A DNA stretch of 64,000 nucleotides from an uncultured Collinsella sp. (GTDB lineage Bacteria; Actinomycetota; Coriobacteriia; Coriobacteriales; Coriobacteriaceae). Numbering within the stretch: the stretch's first letter is position 1; every line of letters starts with the position of its first letter. Shown piece after piece: positions 1 through 8,254 of this stretch. The position numbers were made by a program, and so were the translations under genes. Under the pieces are notes generated by a model. That model had not been told where the DNA came from. It saw only the letters and a program-made list of their open reading frames with translations, and made no database searches. The stretch spans positions 26,113 to 90,112 of the forward strand of contig UQZH01000001.1 of the NCBI GenBank assembly GCA_900545445.1. Reading direction: 5' to 3'.

Positions 1-1327
1 CGGGGGTCTCGATCGGGCACATGCGGCTGTAGTGCGAGTTGTGAACGTCGCGGACGGCCGTCGGCACGTTGGTGCGGCGGCTGGAGCCCGACTTGTGGCC
101 GGCAAGACCGCCAGGGCCGAGTGCGGACAGACGGCGCTTGTGGGTCAGACCGGTCAGGGGGTTTGCCTGGTCCATGAACTGCGAGAGCTGCGAGGAACCA
201 AAGAACTCCTTGATAGAGGCCACGATCGGACGGATGTTGATGAGCGACTGCGGGGTGATCTCGTCGATGTCCTGGGAGCTCATGCGCTCACGGACGACGC
301 GCTCCATACGGCTCATGCCGATACGGAACTGGTTGGCGACGAGCTCGCCGACGGTGCGAATGCGGCGGTTGCCAAAGTGGTCGATGTCGTCGACCTTGAA
401 GCCCTGCTCGCCAGCAGCGAGGGACAGCAGGTAGCGCAGCGTAGCGACGATATCCTCGTCGGTGAGCACCGTGACCTCTTCCTCGGTGGTGAGATTGAGC
501 TTCTTGTTGACCTTGTAGCGACCGACGCGGGCCAGATCGTAGCGCTGCGGGTTGAAGAGCAGGCCCTCGAGCAGGCTGCGGGAAGCATCCACGGTGGGAG
601 GCTCGCCCGGGCGCAGGCGACGGTAGATCTCGATAAGAGCATCCTCGCGGGTAAGGGCGGTATCGCGCTCGAGGGTGCGCTTGATCACATCGGAGTTGCC
701 GAGCAGCTCGATGATATCGTCGTTGGTGACGGCGATGCCAAGGGCGCGCAGGAACATCGTGGCGCTCTGCTTGCGCTTACGGTCGATGGAGACCATGAGC
801 TGGTCGCGCTTGTCGACCTCAAACTCGAGCCAGGCACCGCGGGACGGGATGATCTGAGCCTTGTAGATCTGCTTGCCCGAATCCATCTCGGAGCTGTAGT
901 ACACGCCCGGGGAACGGACGAGCTGGGAGACGACGATACGCTCGGTACCGTTGATGATAAAGGTGCCCTGATCGGTCATCATGGGGAAGTCGCCCATAAA
1001 GACGAGCTGCTCCTTGATCTCACCGGTCTCCTTGTTAGTGAGACGGACGTCGGTCAGAAGCGGAGCCTGATAGGTCATGTCCTTCTCGCGGCACTCCTCG
1101 ACGGTGTGCGCGGGATCGCCAAACTGATGCTCGCCGAAGGTAACCTCGAGAACATGGTTCTGGCTCTGGATGGGGCTGGATTCCTTGAACGCCTCACGAA
1201 GGCCCTCGTCCTTAAAACGCTCAAAGGATTCCCTTTGAACAGAGATAAGGTTGGGGAGCTCCATGGCCTCCGGGATTTTCCCGAAGCTGACGCGCTTGCG
1301 CTCAGTGGCAGTGTATGCGTAGGTCAC
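1..1327 (-). CDS. rpoB: RNA polymerase beta subunit (5' part; gene runs off the window)
   Basis: Catalytic beta subunit of RNA polymerase; about 442 N-terminal residues are present and the C-terminal part lies beyond position 1. The start is GTG at 1327 (protein begins MTYAYTATERKRV), with AAGGAGG at 1337-1343 nine bases upstream. The rifampicin-binding segment (SQLSQFMDQANPL, then THKRRLSALGPGG) lies near residues 377-408 and keeps the Asp, His and Ser positions of drug-sensitive enzymes. Right after it, between GGL and VRDVH, the protein is about eight residues longer than the E. coli and Mycobacterium sequences as I know them. The gene has its own promoter and follows galU rather than rplL. 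Confidence 0.97.
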   Translation of the reverse strand, partial: MTYAYTATERKRVSFGKIPEAMELPNLISVQRESFERFKDEGLREAFKESSPIQSQNHVLEVTFGEHQFGDPAHTVEECREKDMTYQAPLLTDVRLTNKETGEIKEQLVFMGDFPMMTDQGTFIINGTERIVVSQLVRSPGVYYSSEMDSGKQIYKAQIIPSRGAWLEFEVDKRDQLMVSIDRKRKQSATMFLRALGIAVTNDDIIELLGNSDVIKRTLERDTALTREDALIEIYRRLRPGEPPTVDASRSLLEGLLFNPQRYDLARVGRYKVNKKLNLTTEEEVTVLTDEDIVATLRYLLSLAAGEQGFKVDDIDHFGNRRIRTVGELVANQFRIGMSRMERVVRERMSSQDIDEITPQSLINIRPIVASIKEFFGSSQLSQFMDQANPLTGLTHKRRLSALGPGGLAGHKSGSSRRTNVPTAVRDVHNSHYSRMCPIETP

Positions 1328-1400
1328 CAGGTTTTTCCTCCTTCACGGAAATGCTCGGTGGATTGGCGAGGCATAGCTTCGCCAGTTATCGCAACCTAAT

Positions 1401-1428
1401 AGTTTATCAGGTACCGACCGTTGAGCAA
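1401..1428 (-). promoter_or_regulatory. Predicted rpoB promoter
   Basis: On the minus strand TTGCTC (1423-1428) and TAAACT (1401-1406) are separated by 16 bases, giving a leader of about 65 bases before the rpoB GTG. Because a terminator lies upstream, rpoB seems to be transcribed separately from galU and rplJL. Confidence 0.6.
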
Positions 1429-1561
1429 GAAAAGCCTTGACGTGATTGAGTTTTTGGAGTAGCAAAGTTTTTCGACAGAAAACATGCAGGTAGATGGATG
1501 TGCATCGAACACCTGTTCATATATTTTCTGTGAACAGAGGGCTAGCAATCGCAGCTCTTAT

Positions 1562-1594
1562 AAAAAACGGGCGCGAACCGAAGTCCGCACCCGT
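1562..1594 (-). terminator. Intrinsic terminator after galU
   Basis: Minus-strand hairpin ACGGGTGCG / CGCGCCCGT followed by a run of six T. It ends the galU transcript before the rpoB promoter. Confidence 0.8.
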
Positions 1595-1614
1595 AAATGT
1601 CGATGCCCGAAGGC

Positions 1615-2523
1615 TTACTTACGCATCAAACCGCCGCGCTCGTCGATGGCATCCCAGAAGGCGCCGGCAAAGCGAGGATCGCTTGCAGCCATGAGGGCGT
1701 TGGTGGCCATCCAGCCAGACGGGGTACCGGTATCGTAGCCCGACAGCGGGTCGATGACGACGGCGTACATGGCCTCGCGGTCGAGCGAGCGGGCCATGGC
1801 GTCGGTCAGCTGGATCTCGCCGCCCTTACCGGCCTGCTGATCGGCCAGCAGGTCCATGACCAACGGGCTCAGCAGGTAGCGACCGACGATGTACAGGTTG
1901 GACGGAGCCGCCTCGGGAGCGGGCTTCTCGACCAGGCCGCCGATGCGCCAAACGGCACCGGGCTCGTCGTCGGCGGCATTCTCGAAGCCCTCGAGAGCGC
2001 CCACGCGATCGCCGGCGATAACGCCATAGCGGCTGACTTCCTCGGGAGCGCACGCGGCAACGGCGATAACAGAAGCGCCACCGTGCTCCTTGGAGACGGC
2101 AAGCATCTTGTCGCAGATGTCGCGGTTGGGCACAACGTAGTCGCCCAGAAGAACCAGGAAGTTCTCCCCCGCCACAGCGTCAGCGGCAGAGCGAATGGCG
2201 TGACCGAGGCCCTTGGGCTCGTACTGATAGCGGAAGTCGACCGGCATACCGCCCGCATGGGCGACGGCGTCGGCATAAGCATCCTTGCCGCGCTCGCGCA
2301 GCAGGTTCTCGAGCGAACGATCGGGCTGGAAGTAGCTCAGCAACTCGGGCTTGCCGGGAGAGGTGACGATAATGGCGTCGTCGACCTCCTCGGGGTCGAG
2401 CGCCTCCTCGACGACGTACTGGATGACCGGCTTGTCGAGCACCGGCAGCATCTCTTTAGGCGTGCACTTGGTGCCAGGCAGAAAACGCGTGCCAAGACCG
2501 GCGGCGGGGATGATTGCCTTCAT
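1615..2523 (-). CDS. galU: UTP--glucose-1-phosphate uridylyltransferase
   Basis: Makes UDP-glucose from UTP and glucose-1-phosphate in the cytoplasm, feeding glycan and glycolipid synthesis. The 302-residue length is normal for bacterial GalU. The N-terminal nucleotide-binding signature (AAGLGTRFLPGTKCTPKEM, residues 7-25) and the following VLDKPVIQYVVEEAL are typical. ATG at 2523 is preceded by AAAGGA. The gene lies between rplL and rpoB, an unusual position, and is flanked by terminators on both sides, so it is probably a single-gene unit. Confidence 0.95.
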   Translation of the reverse strand: MKAIIPAAGLGTRFLPGTKCTPKEMLPVLDKPVIQYVVEEALDPEEVDDAIIVTSPGKPELLSYFQPDRSLENLLRERGKDAYADAVAHAGGMPVDFRYQYEPKGLGHAIRSAADAVAGENFLVLLGDYVVPNRDICDKMLAVSKEHGGASVIAVAACAPEEVSRYGVIAGDRVGALEGFENAADDEPGAVWRIGGLVEKPAPEAAPSNLYIVGRYLLSPLVMDLLADQQAGKGGEIQLTDAMARSLDREAMYAVVIDPLSGYDTGTPSGWMATNALMAASDPRFAGAFWDAIDERGGLMRK

Positions 2524-2775
2524 AGTATTCAGGGATCCTTTCGCAGGCGCAGGATGCGCCCTGTGCGTGCGGCACGGCGGCCGCAGACCAAATTGCGATA
2601 CCGGTTTATCTTACCGCCGTTAATTAACGTTAATGTAGGCAAGCGCCATTCTTCAGCAGGTCAACGCAAATTATTGCTCAAATGGTGCAATTTTATCGCC
2701 CAACGGTAGCGACCCCAAAGCACCGCAAGCGGCAGCAATTTGTATGCCGAGCCAACAAAATAGAGGGATCAAAAC
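2524..2775. other. galU upstream region with overlapping TTAAC palindromes
   Basis: No gene is visible. On the minus strand, TTGACC about 140 bases before galU is followed by overlapping palindromes GTTAATTAAC and TTAACGTTAA near 2619-2634. These could be a regulator site or an AT-rich promoter spacer. I cannot place a convincing -10 box. Confidence 0.35.
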
Positions 2776-2809
2776 GAAAAAGACGGGGCTCGCAATGCGA
2801 ACCCCGTCT
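2776..2809 (-). terminator. Intrinsic terminator after rplL
   Basis: Minus-strand stem AGACGGGG...CCCCGTCT with a short loop, followed by TTTTTCGTTTT. It ends the rplJ-rplL transcript before galU. Confidence 0.85.
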
Positions 2810-2836
2810 GCAAAGAAATCTGGCGAGAAAGCCTGA

Positions 2837-3214
2837 TTACTTGAGGGTGACAGCAGCGCCAGCAGCCTCGAGCTTCTCCTTGGCAGCCTCGGCGTCCTCC
2901 TTCTTGGCACCCTCGAGAACAGCCTTGGGAGCGCCCTCGACGACCTCCTTGGCCTCCTTCAGACCAAGGTTGGTGAGCTCACGGACGGCCTTGATGACCT
3001 GGATCTTGTTGTCGCCGAAGCCCTCGAGCACGACGTCAAACTCGGTCTTCTCCTCGGCCTCAGCAGCGCCAGCAGCGGGAGCGGCGACAACAGCGGCAGG
3101 AGCAGCGGCGGAAACGCCGAAGGTGTCCTCGATAGCCTTAACGAGCTCGGAAGCCTCGAGAAGGGTCATTTCCTTAAGAGCATCGATGATCTCATCGGTG
3201 GTAAGCTTAGCCAT
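2837..3214 (-). CDS. rplL: 50S ribosomal protein L7/L12
   Basis: Acidic stalk protein that recruits translation factors to the ribosome. The 125-residue product (MAKLTTDEIIDAL...) has the N-terminal dimerisation domain, an Ala/Pro-rich hinge (near residues 37-53) and the conserved C-terminal domain (KTEFDVVLEGFGDNKIQVIK and GLKEAKEVVEGAPK). The start at 3214 is chosen because AAAGGA lies just upstream; the frame opens 11 codons earlier without a site. It lies 102 bases after rplJ in the same transcript. Confidence 0.97.
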   Translation of the reverse strand: MAKLTTDEIIDALKEMTLLEASELVKAIEDTFGVSAAAPAAVVAAPAAGAAEAEEKTEFDVVLEGFGDNKIQVIKAVRELTNLGLKEAKEVVEGAPKAVLEGAKKEDAEAAKEKLEAAGAAVTLK

Positions 3215-3316
3215 TTCTAAGTCCTTTCGGTTTCCGTGTCTGTGCACGGAGATCAGTTAAAACACGGCGCGAATGCGCCAGGGGTGCGGCGTTGCCGCCG
3301 CGGGTGAAAACAGCGA

Positions 3317-3838
3317 CTAGGCTGCCTTCTGCTCGGAGACCTGCTGGATCGAACGAGCGAGACCAGAGGAAACGCCGTTGACGCAGACAGCGATGTCGCG
3401 AGCGAAACCGGAGATGAGACCGGCGATCTGGCCGAGAAGCTGGTCCTTGGTGGGCAGCTCGGCGATAGCCTTAACATCATCAGCGGAAACGACCTTGCCG
3501 TCGGAGATACCGCCCTTGATCTCAAGGACGCCCTTGGACTTAGCGGAGAAGTCTTTAAGGGTCTTAGCGGCCTCGACCGGCTCGGTCTCGTAGAACACAT
3601 AAGCGACGGGGCCGGCGAGGATCTCGTCGAGCTCGGGCTGCTCCTGGTTCTTGAGAGCGATCTTGACCAGGTTGTTCTTGTAGACCTTCATCTCGGCGCC
3701 GCACTCGCGAAGCTGATGACGCAGCTCCTGAGCCTGCTTAACCGTCAGACCGTTGTAGTTGACGACGAACAGACCGGCGTTCTCGGCGATACGGGACTCG
3801 ATCTCTGCAACCTTGTCGATTTTGTACTGCTGGGGCAT
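3317..3838 (-). CDS. rplJ: 50S ribosomal protein L10
   Basis: Base of the ribosomal stalk; it holds the L7/L12 dimers and, in bacteria generally, represses its own mRNA by binding the leader. The product is 173 residues (MPQQYKIDKVAEIESRIAEN...), normal for the family. GAGGAGG lies upstream of the ATG. The gene heads an rplJ-rplL operon with a recognisable L10 leader and promoter. Unlike the usual order, rplK and rplA are not upstream but about 20 kb away. Confidence 0.97.
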   Translation of the reverse strand: MPQQYKIDKVAEIESRIAENAGLFVVNYNGLTVKQAQELRHQLRECGAEMKVYKNNLVKIALKNQEQPELDEILAGPVAYVFYETEPVEAAKTLKDFSAKSKGVLEIKGGISDGKVVSADDVKAIAELPTKDQLLGQIAGLISGFARDIAVCVNGVSSGLARSIQQVSEQKAA

Positions 3839-4049
3839 GAATTACACCTCCTCGAATTCTTTCCGGGCACGGTCCGCCACAAGGACGTGACGGGGGCATG
3901 TCCAAAAAGAAAGCCCCCGCGCTGCATGAGCGACGGGGGCGAGAAGACATATCTACTCGACCACCTCGGCTGGCGGGATATCCCATTAAGCTCGCGGGCG
4001 ATGCCCGTTTGCACCGGCTGTCTCTGGCAGCGGATTCGTGCGTGAACCG
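3839..4049 (-). ncRNA. L10 leader (autoregulatory mRNA leader of rplJL)
   Basis: The transcript from the promoter at 4055-4083 carries an L10-leader-like core: AGACAGCCGGTGCAA, a hairpin CGGGCATCGCCCG, TTAATGGGATATCCCGCC, then GCCGAGGTGG. This matches the known L10 leader arrangement that L10(L12)4 binds. It is followed by a terminator-like stem (3902-3940), so control may act on elongation as well as translation. A covariance-model search would confirm it. Confidence 0.8.
3902..3940 (-). terminator. Attenuator hairpin in the rplJ leader
   Basis: Minus-strand stem GCCCCCG / CGGGGGC followed by TTTCTTTTT, upstream of rplJ rather than downstream of a gene. It is placed to act as an attenuator of rplJL. 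Confidence 0.75.
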
Positions 4050-4054
4050 AAAGT

Positions 4055-4083
4055 ATTATGGCGGGGACCCCGGCGTTGGTCAA
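4055..4083 (-). promoter_or_regulatory. Predicted rplJL promoter
   Basis: TTGACC (4078-4083) and CATAAT (4055-4060) on the minus strand with exactly 17 bases between them; transcription would start near 4048. Confidence 0.8.
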
Positions 4084-4120
4084 CGGAAAACCGGGCTGCA
4101 CACAATTCCACCATCCGGCC

Positions 4121-4246
4121 GCGCCGCCGAAGGCCGGGCGCAAGGTTTTCGCTCGGTCAGGTCCTGGGCTCGCTCGGAAAGCACATTAAGTGCTTTCCGG
4201 CTCGTGCGGAATCTACGAAAAGCTTGCGCCTGGCCTTTGGCGGCGC
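4121..4246. repeat. Three-tier nested palindrome
   Basis: The outer arms at 4121-4144 and 4223-4246 are 24 bases long with two mismatches (one ends GGGCGCAAG, the other begins CTTGCGCC). Inside are GTTTTCG / CGAAAAG and an innermost GGAAAGCAC / GTGCTTTCC around ATTA. The architecture resembles the nested palindromes at 33876-34082 and 51358-51456, though the sequence differs. Confidence 0.75.
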
Positions 4247-4294
4247 GACCTGTGTTGACTTTGGGGTAGCCAGGGTTGCCGTTGGCCGGCGCGC

Positions 4295-4321
4295 CCCACT
4301 CATAATGCTTGAGTCGGTGGG
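4295..4321 (-). terminator. Weak hairpin after the aminotransferase
   Basis: Minus-strand CCCAC..ACTC / GAGTGGG hairpin about 25 bases after the aminotransferase stop. There is no good T run, so termination is only suggested. Confidence 0.35.
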
Positions 4322-4345
4322 CTGATGGTTTTGGGTCCCATTGGG

Positions 4346-5482
4346 CTATAGGGTTGATACGAAGTTGGACAGGCAGTTGAGGCCTTCGTCCAAATCTTGG
4401 TCGGAAACGCAGTAGCTTAGGCGGATGTGGCCTTCGGTGCCGAAGCAGTCGCCCGGGACTAGGGCTACGTTTGCTTCTTTGATGGCTTTGATACAGAAGT
4501 CTTCGCTTGTTAGGCCGTACTGTTTGATGCTGGGGAAGGCGTAGAAGGCTCCCGCAGGTTCTACGACGTCGAGGCCCATAGCGTTTAAGGCTGCGAGCAC
4601 GCGTTCGCGGCGGGCTCGGTAGACATTGAGCATGGGGGTTGGGTCGACGGTCAGGGCTCGGGCTGCGGCGCCCATCTCAAAGGAGACGGCGCTCGATACT
4701 AAGTATTGGTGGGCTTTTGCGATCTCGGCGATGACGGGGACTGCCGCTGCGAGCCAGCCCAAGCGCCAGCCGGTCATGGCCCAGGGCTTGGAGAAGCTCT
4801 CGATGACCACCGTCTGTTCGCGTAGCTCCGGGTGACGCTGGGCAAATCGCTCGTAGCCATCCACGTAGACCAGGCGGTTATATACGTCGTCGCAGACCAC
4901 GTAGATGCTCGCCTGCTCCGCCACGCGTGCCACGGCGTCGAGCGATGCCGCGTCAAGGATGCAGCCCGTGGGATTGTTGGGCGAGCAGATGACGATGGCC
5001 TTGGTCGCCGGCGTCACGCAAGCACGAAGCGCCTCCTCATCAATCTGGAATTGCGCAGGCTCCGTATCCAAAAAGACCGCCTTAGCGTGGTTGGCCACGA
5101 CGATGCTCTCGTACAGGCCAAAGGCCGGCGTGGGGATGATGACCTCGTCGCCGGGGTTGAGCATAGCCATGAATGTTGCCGACAGGGCCTCGGTCGCGCC
5201 GTCGGTCAGGATGACCTCGTCGGCCGAAACCGTAAGGCCCGCGTCCCCCATGTAGGCAGACAACGCCTCACGCAGGGCGGGACGGCCGTTATTGGGCGGA
5301 TAGTGCGTGTCGCCGCGGTCCAGCGAAGCGGTCACCTCGGCGCTAATCACATCGGGCGTGGGAAAATCGGGCTCGCCGAGCGCAAGCGCGATGCACCCTG
5401 GGTGCTGGGCGGCGAGCGCGTTAATCCGACGGATGCCGGAGGGCTTGAGCGTGGCAAGCGAGGTATTCATGGGCAGACGCAT
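4346..5482 (-). CDS. PLP-dependent class I aminotransferase (aspartate aminotransferase-like)
   Basis: Fold-type I pyridoxal-phosphate enzyme that moves amino groups between amino and keto acids. The 378 residues include the conserved SPNNPTG (167-173), CDDVYNRL (197-204) and the cofactor lysine in SFSKPWAMTGWRLGW (Lys232). The family includes aspartate, aromatic and N-acetyl-diaminopimelate aminotransferases; I cannot assign the substrate. AAAGGA supports the ATG at 5482. Codon choice changes along the gene: the last ~100 codons use many CTA, GTA, GAA and AAA codons, unlike the first part and unlike neighbouring genes, which hints at a mosaic history. Confidence 0.88.
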   Translation of the reverse strand: MRLPMNTSLATLKPSGIRRINALAAQHPGCIALALGEPDFPTPDVISAEVTASLDRGDTHYPPNNGRPALREALSAYMGDAGLTVSADEVILTDGATEALSATFMAMLNPGDEVIIPTPAFGLYESIVVANHAKAVFLDTEPAQFQIDEEALRACVTPATKAIVICSPNNPTGCILDAASLDAVARVAEQASIYVVCDDVYNRLVYVDGYERFAQRHPELREQTVVIESFSKPWAMTGWRLGWLAAAVPVIAEIAKAHQYLVSSAVSFEMGAAARALTVDPTPMLNVYRARRERVLAALNAMGLDVVEPAGAFYAFPSIKQYGLTSEDFCIKAIKEANVALVPGDCFGTEGHIRLSYCVSDQDLDEGLNCLSNFVSTL

Positions 5483-5575
5483 GGCGTTCCTTTCGTAAGG
5501 GTTGCACTAGGATAGCGCGGCGAGGCACCGCCAGACGGTGTAACCTAAACGGAAACCAACCGGAAAGGAGGCGGC

Positions 5576-6238
5576 ATGGAGACGACCGCGCGCGGCGATG
5601 TACCAAAAACACTGCAAACCGTTGCGTATGTCAGTATTCCCGATAGCGCCGATCTTGAGTTTTTGCTCTGGGACCTGCAGGATGCCATCGCCGCCTATGC
5701 CCGACTTTCCGGCACCGCACTCCCCCGCCCGATCGACCTGAAGGCGGATAATGCCGACGGCGTTGCCGATGGTATCGTGCTCGCTGTTGATGACACATTT
5801 GATGATGAGGCGATGATCGCTGTCGAGCAGATACTCGATCGCCTTGGGAATACAGAGACACGCATCTATGTCGTCGTCCAGGCCCTGTCCAAAAACAACA
5901 AGCAGGCGGACGAAGTCCTCGACCGCCTGTACCGGGCATGTATTCTACGTGACCTGCCATGGTGCAACGGCGTTGTCATCTGTGCCGGCAGCGGCATTGC
6001 GGCGCTTCGCCATTCCCCACGCATGGGCCTCTTGCGCCGACCATTTTCGGAAGCGATGGATAAGCTTGTCGGCGCTGTGCGCATGGGCTGCTCCATTGAG
6101 CATGCGCAGCTGCTTGGCGGTGGCAATGCCGGTAGCGTCGACGCCGACGGCATGGTGCGCGTCGAGCCCGCGCTGCCCGCGCCGATCTGGCGCGCCATCA
6201 TCAAACATCTCGGCGCCCATGCTCAATCAAATATCTGA
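5576..6238 (+). CDS. Uncharacterised flavodoxin/NAD(P)H-reductase-like protein
   Basis: 220 residues with a perfect AAAGGAGG site upstream and the opposite orientation to its neighbours. I do not firmly recognise it. The central part (RIYVVVQALSKN, then a Leu/Cys-rich helix, then WCNGVVICAGSGIAAL near 133-147) and SPRMGLLRRPFSEAMDKL (153-170) recall the C-terminal half of flavodoxin-like NAD(P)H oxidoreductases of Clostridia, which have a Gly-rich loop followed by PRMG..RRP..EA. The N-terminal flavin phosphate loop is not evident. It has no signal peptide or membrane segment. It is convergent with the glycosylase gene, with one base between them. Confidence 0.55.
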   Translation: METTARGDVPKTLQTVAYVSIPDSADLEFLLWDLQDAIAAYARLSGTALPRPIDLKADNADGVADGIVLAVDDTFDDEAMIAVEQILDRLGNTETRIYVVVQALSKNNKQADEVLDRLYRACILRDLPWCNGVVICAGSGIAALRHSPRMGLLRRPFSEAMDKLVGAVRMGCSIEHAQLLGGGNAGSVDADGMVRVEPALPAPIWRAIIKHLGAHAQSNI

Positions 6239-6239
6239 A

Positions 6240-6803
6240 TTAGAGAGCAGCCCAGTCAACTGCCTCGCGCCAGCGCTCGACAAGGCGCTCCAGACGCCAA
6301 GCCGCATTGGCAGGACTTGTCGAGGGCAGGACGATGGCGGGCAGCCCGGTGCGTTCTTGTAGATAGCGCTTGTAGAGCCGGCCAGCCGTACCACCGTTGC
6401 ATATCACCTGCTCAATGGGAGCTGCGTCGGTAATGCACTCGATATGTGCCGGCACAACGTTGCGGATGCTCGCGTCGCTCGAGCCCTTAATGTCGCAGCT
6501 CTCGATCACATCCCACAGGGCCACGCCGCCGTTCAGCAGCATGGCCCGCTTGGCGGCAATGGAGGCATCGAGCGTCGCGGGCTCACCGCTTGCCAAAGGA
6601 TCGCCCTCGTTGGGCGGCACAGGCACGCCGAGGCACGCGGCCATCACGCGCCAAAAGCGGTTCTGCGGATTGCCGTAGTAGAAGGCATTGGCACGCGAGA
6701 GCACCGAGGGAAACGAGCCCAACACCAAAACGCGCGAGCGCTCGTCAAACACGGGTTCAAACCCATGCTCAATATGTTGATAGCCCTCGTCAGACGCTGC
6801 CAT
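6240..6803 (-). CDS. DNA-deoxyinosine glycosylase (uracil-DNA glycosylase superfamily)
   Basis: Base-excision repair enzyme of the UDG superfamily that removes hypoxanthine (deaminated adenine) from DNA. The 187-residue product has the family opening (HIEHGFEPVFDERSRVLVLG), SFPSVLSRANAFYYGNPQNRFW near residues 31-52 that forms the catalytic/uracil-fold pocket, and LPSTSPANAAW near the C-terminus (the intercalating loop region). It ends 4 bases from the start-side of the downstream amylase-like gene's partner on the same strand, suggesting co-transcription. Confidence 0.82.
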   Translation of the reverse strand: MAASDEGYQHIEHGFEPVFDERSRVLVLGSFPSVLSRANAFYYGNPQNRFWRVMAACLGVPVPPNEGDPLASGEPATLDASIAAKRAMLLNGGVALWDVIESCDIKGSSDASIRNVVPAHIECITDAAPIEQVICNGGTAGRLYKRYLQERTGLPAIVLPSTSPANAAWRLERLVERWREAVDWAAL

Positions 6804-6806
6804 GGC

Positions 6807-8183
6807 CTAGGCCCTCAGCAGATAACGCACCTCGTAGGGTGCAAGCTCAAGGGCACCCGACAGCTCGACCGTGGGCGCATCGTCGGCAAGCAGGTCGACG
6901 AAGGAGCCGCTGAGTTCGCCAGCTCCAAAGGTGTAGGGCTCGTTCACGGCATTGACCGCCACAAGCACCGTCGCGTCGTCGCAGGCGCGCTCGAACAGCA
7001 GCTGCTTGTTCTGGATCACCACGTTGCGATAGGCACCGTAGTTGAGAGCACGGGCCGCCGCGTCGTCGGCCGAGCGCAGGTGCGTGAGCTGCTTGATGAA
7101 GGCCGTCAGCTCGTTGGGCGCAGGCTCATCGAGCGCAGGTCGCAGCGCCCAGTCGCCATCGGGGCCGCCCTTTTCGCCAGCAATTCCCCACTCGCTACCG
7201 TAATAGACGCACGGAATGCCTGGCATGCCAAACAGCATGCCATAGGCGGGGCGTAGGCAAGACTTGTCGGTAAGGATGCTCGCCAGGCGCGGCACATCGT
7301 GGTTGTCGACAAACGACAGCAGGTGTTTGCCGCGGTAGATGCACCACGGATCGCCGCCAAACTGGCGATGCAACGAATGGGCAATCTCGAACATGTTGAC
7401 CGAATTAAAGCTGGAGTAAAGGCCCTTGTAACACTCGTAGTTGGTGCAGGAGTCGAGCATCTCGTCGTTGACGATCTGGTTGTAGTCGCCGTGGAGCGTC
7501 TCACCAATCAGCACAAAGTCGGACTTGAGCTCACGGGTAAAAGTATGCAGGCGGCGCATAAAGTCGCGGTCGAGCATATAGGCGACGTCCAGTCGCAGAC
7601 CGTCGACGCCAAAGACCTCGACCCAGTGACGCACAGACTCAAGCAGGTAATCGACCACAGCGGGATTTTGCAGGTTGAGCTTCACAAGCTCAAAATGGCC
7701 TTCCCAACCCTCGTACCAAAAGCCGTCACCATAGCAGGAGTCGCCATCAAAGCTAATGTGGAACCAGTCCTTGTAGGGCGAGTCCCACTTGCGCTCCTGC
7801 ACATCGCGGAAGGCCCAAAAGCCGCGACCGACGTGGTTGAAGACGGCATCGAGCACCACGCGGATGCCATGGGCGTGCAGCGTCTCGCATACGGCGGCAA
7901 AATCGGCATCCCCACCCAGGCGGCGGTCGATATGGCGCAGGCTGCGCGTATCATAGCCGTGGCTATCAGACTCGAGCGGCGGGTTGATCAGCACAGCGCC
8001 AATACCGAGCTCTTGCAGGTAGTCGGCCCATTGGGCGATTTTCATGATGGGCGCATCGGGGTTGGGCGCGGCGTTGGCAGCCTGGGCGAGCTCATCCTCG
8101 GCAACGGGCGCGACGTTTTCGCGCGGAGCCCCGCAAAAGCCCAGCGGATAGATCTGGTAGAACATCGTCTCATATGCCCACAT
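6807..8183 (-). CDS. Alpha-amylase family (GH13) glycoside hydrolase
   Basis: Cytoplasmic GH13 enzyme, probably acting on maltodextrins or similar alpha-glucans; no signal peptide is visible. All four GH13 signature regions are present in 458 residues: DAVFNH (112-117), GLRLDVAYM with nucleophile Asp199, LIGETLHGD with acid/base Glu228, and FVDNHD with Asp296. A short beta domain ends the protein. It sits directly upstream of the deoxyinosine glycosylase on the minus strand (3-base gap), so the two are probably translated from one mRNA, although no functional link is obvious. Confidence 0.9.
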   Translation of the reverse strand: MWAYETMFYQIYPLGFCGAPRENVAPVAEDELAQAANAAPNPDAPIMKIAQWADYLQELGIGAVLINPPLESDSHGYDTRSLRHIDRRLGGDADFAAVCETLHAHGIRVVLDAVFNHVGRGFWAFRDVQERKWDSPYKDWFHISFDGDSCYGDGFWYEGWEGHFELVKLNLQNPAVVDYLLESVRHWVEVFGVDGLRLDVAYMLDRDFMRRLHTFTRELKSDFVLIGETLHGDYNQIVNDEMLDSCTNYECYKGLYSSFNSVNMFEIAHSLHRQFGGDPWCIYRGKHLLSFVDNHDVPRLASILTDKSCLRPAYGMLFGMPGIPCVYYGSEWGIAGEKGGPDGDWALRPALDEPAPNELTAFIKQLTHLRSADDAAARALNYGAYRNVVIQNKQLLFERACDDATVLVAVNAVNEPYTFGAGELSGSFVDLLADDAPTVELSGALELAPYEVRYLLRA

Positions 8184-8254
8184 AGCAGCCTCCCGGTAAG
8201 CTCAACACAACGACATCCATTGTATGCCCGGCTTGTATCCTCTTCCCCAAAATA

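Noticed and set aside
32..1399. Long open frame on the plus strand opposite rpoB
   Set aside because: It mirrors the rpoB reading frame, has no ribosome site and no recognisable protein; GC-biased third positions keep antisense frames open. The same applies to the long frames opposite galU, tuf, clpC, lysS, murE and the activase gene.
1597..2709. 370-residue plus-strand frame opposite galU
   Set aside because: Antisense shadow of galU extending through the galU upstream region and terminator; no family resemblance.
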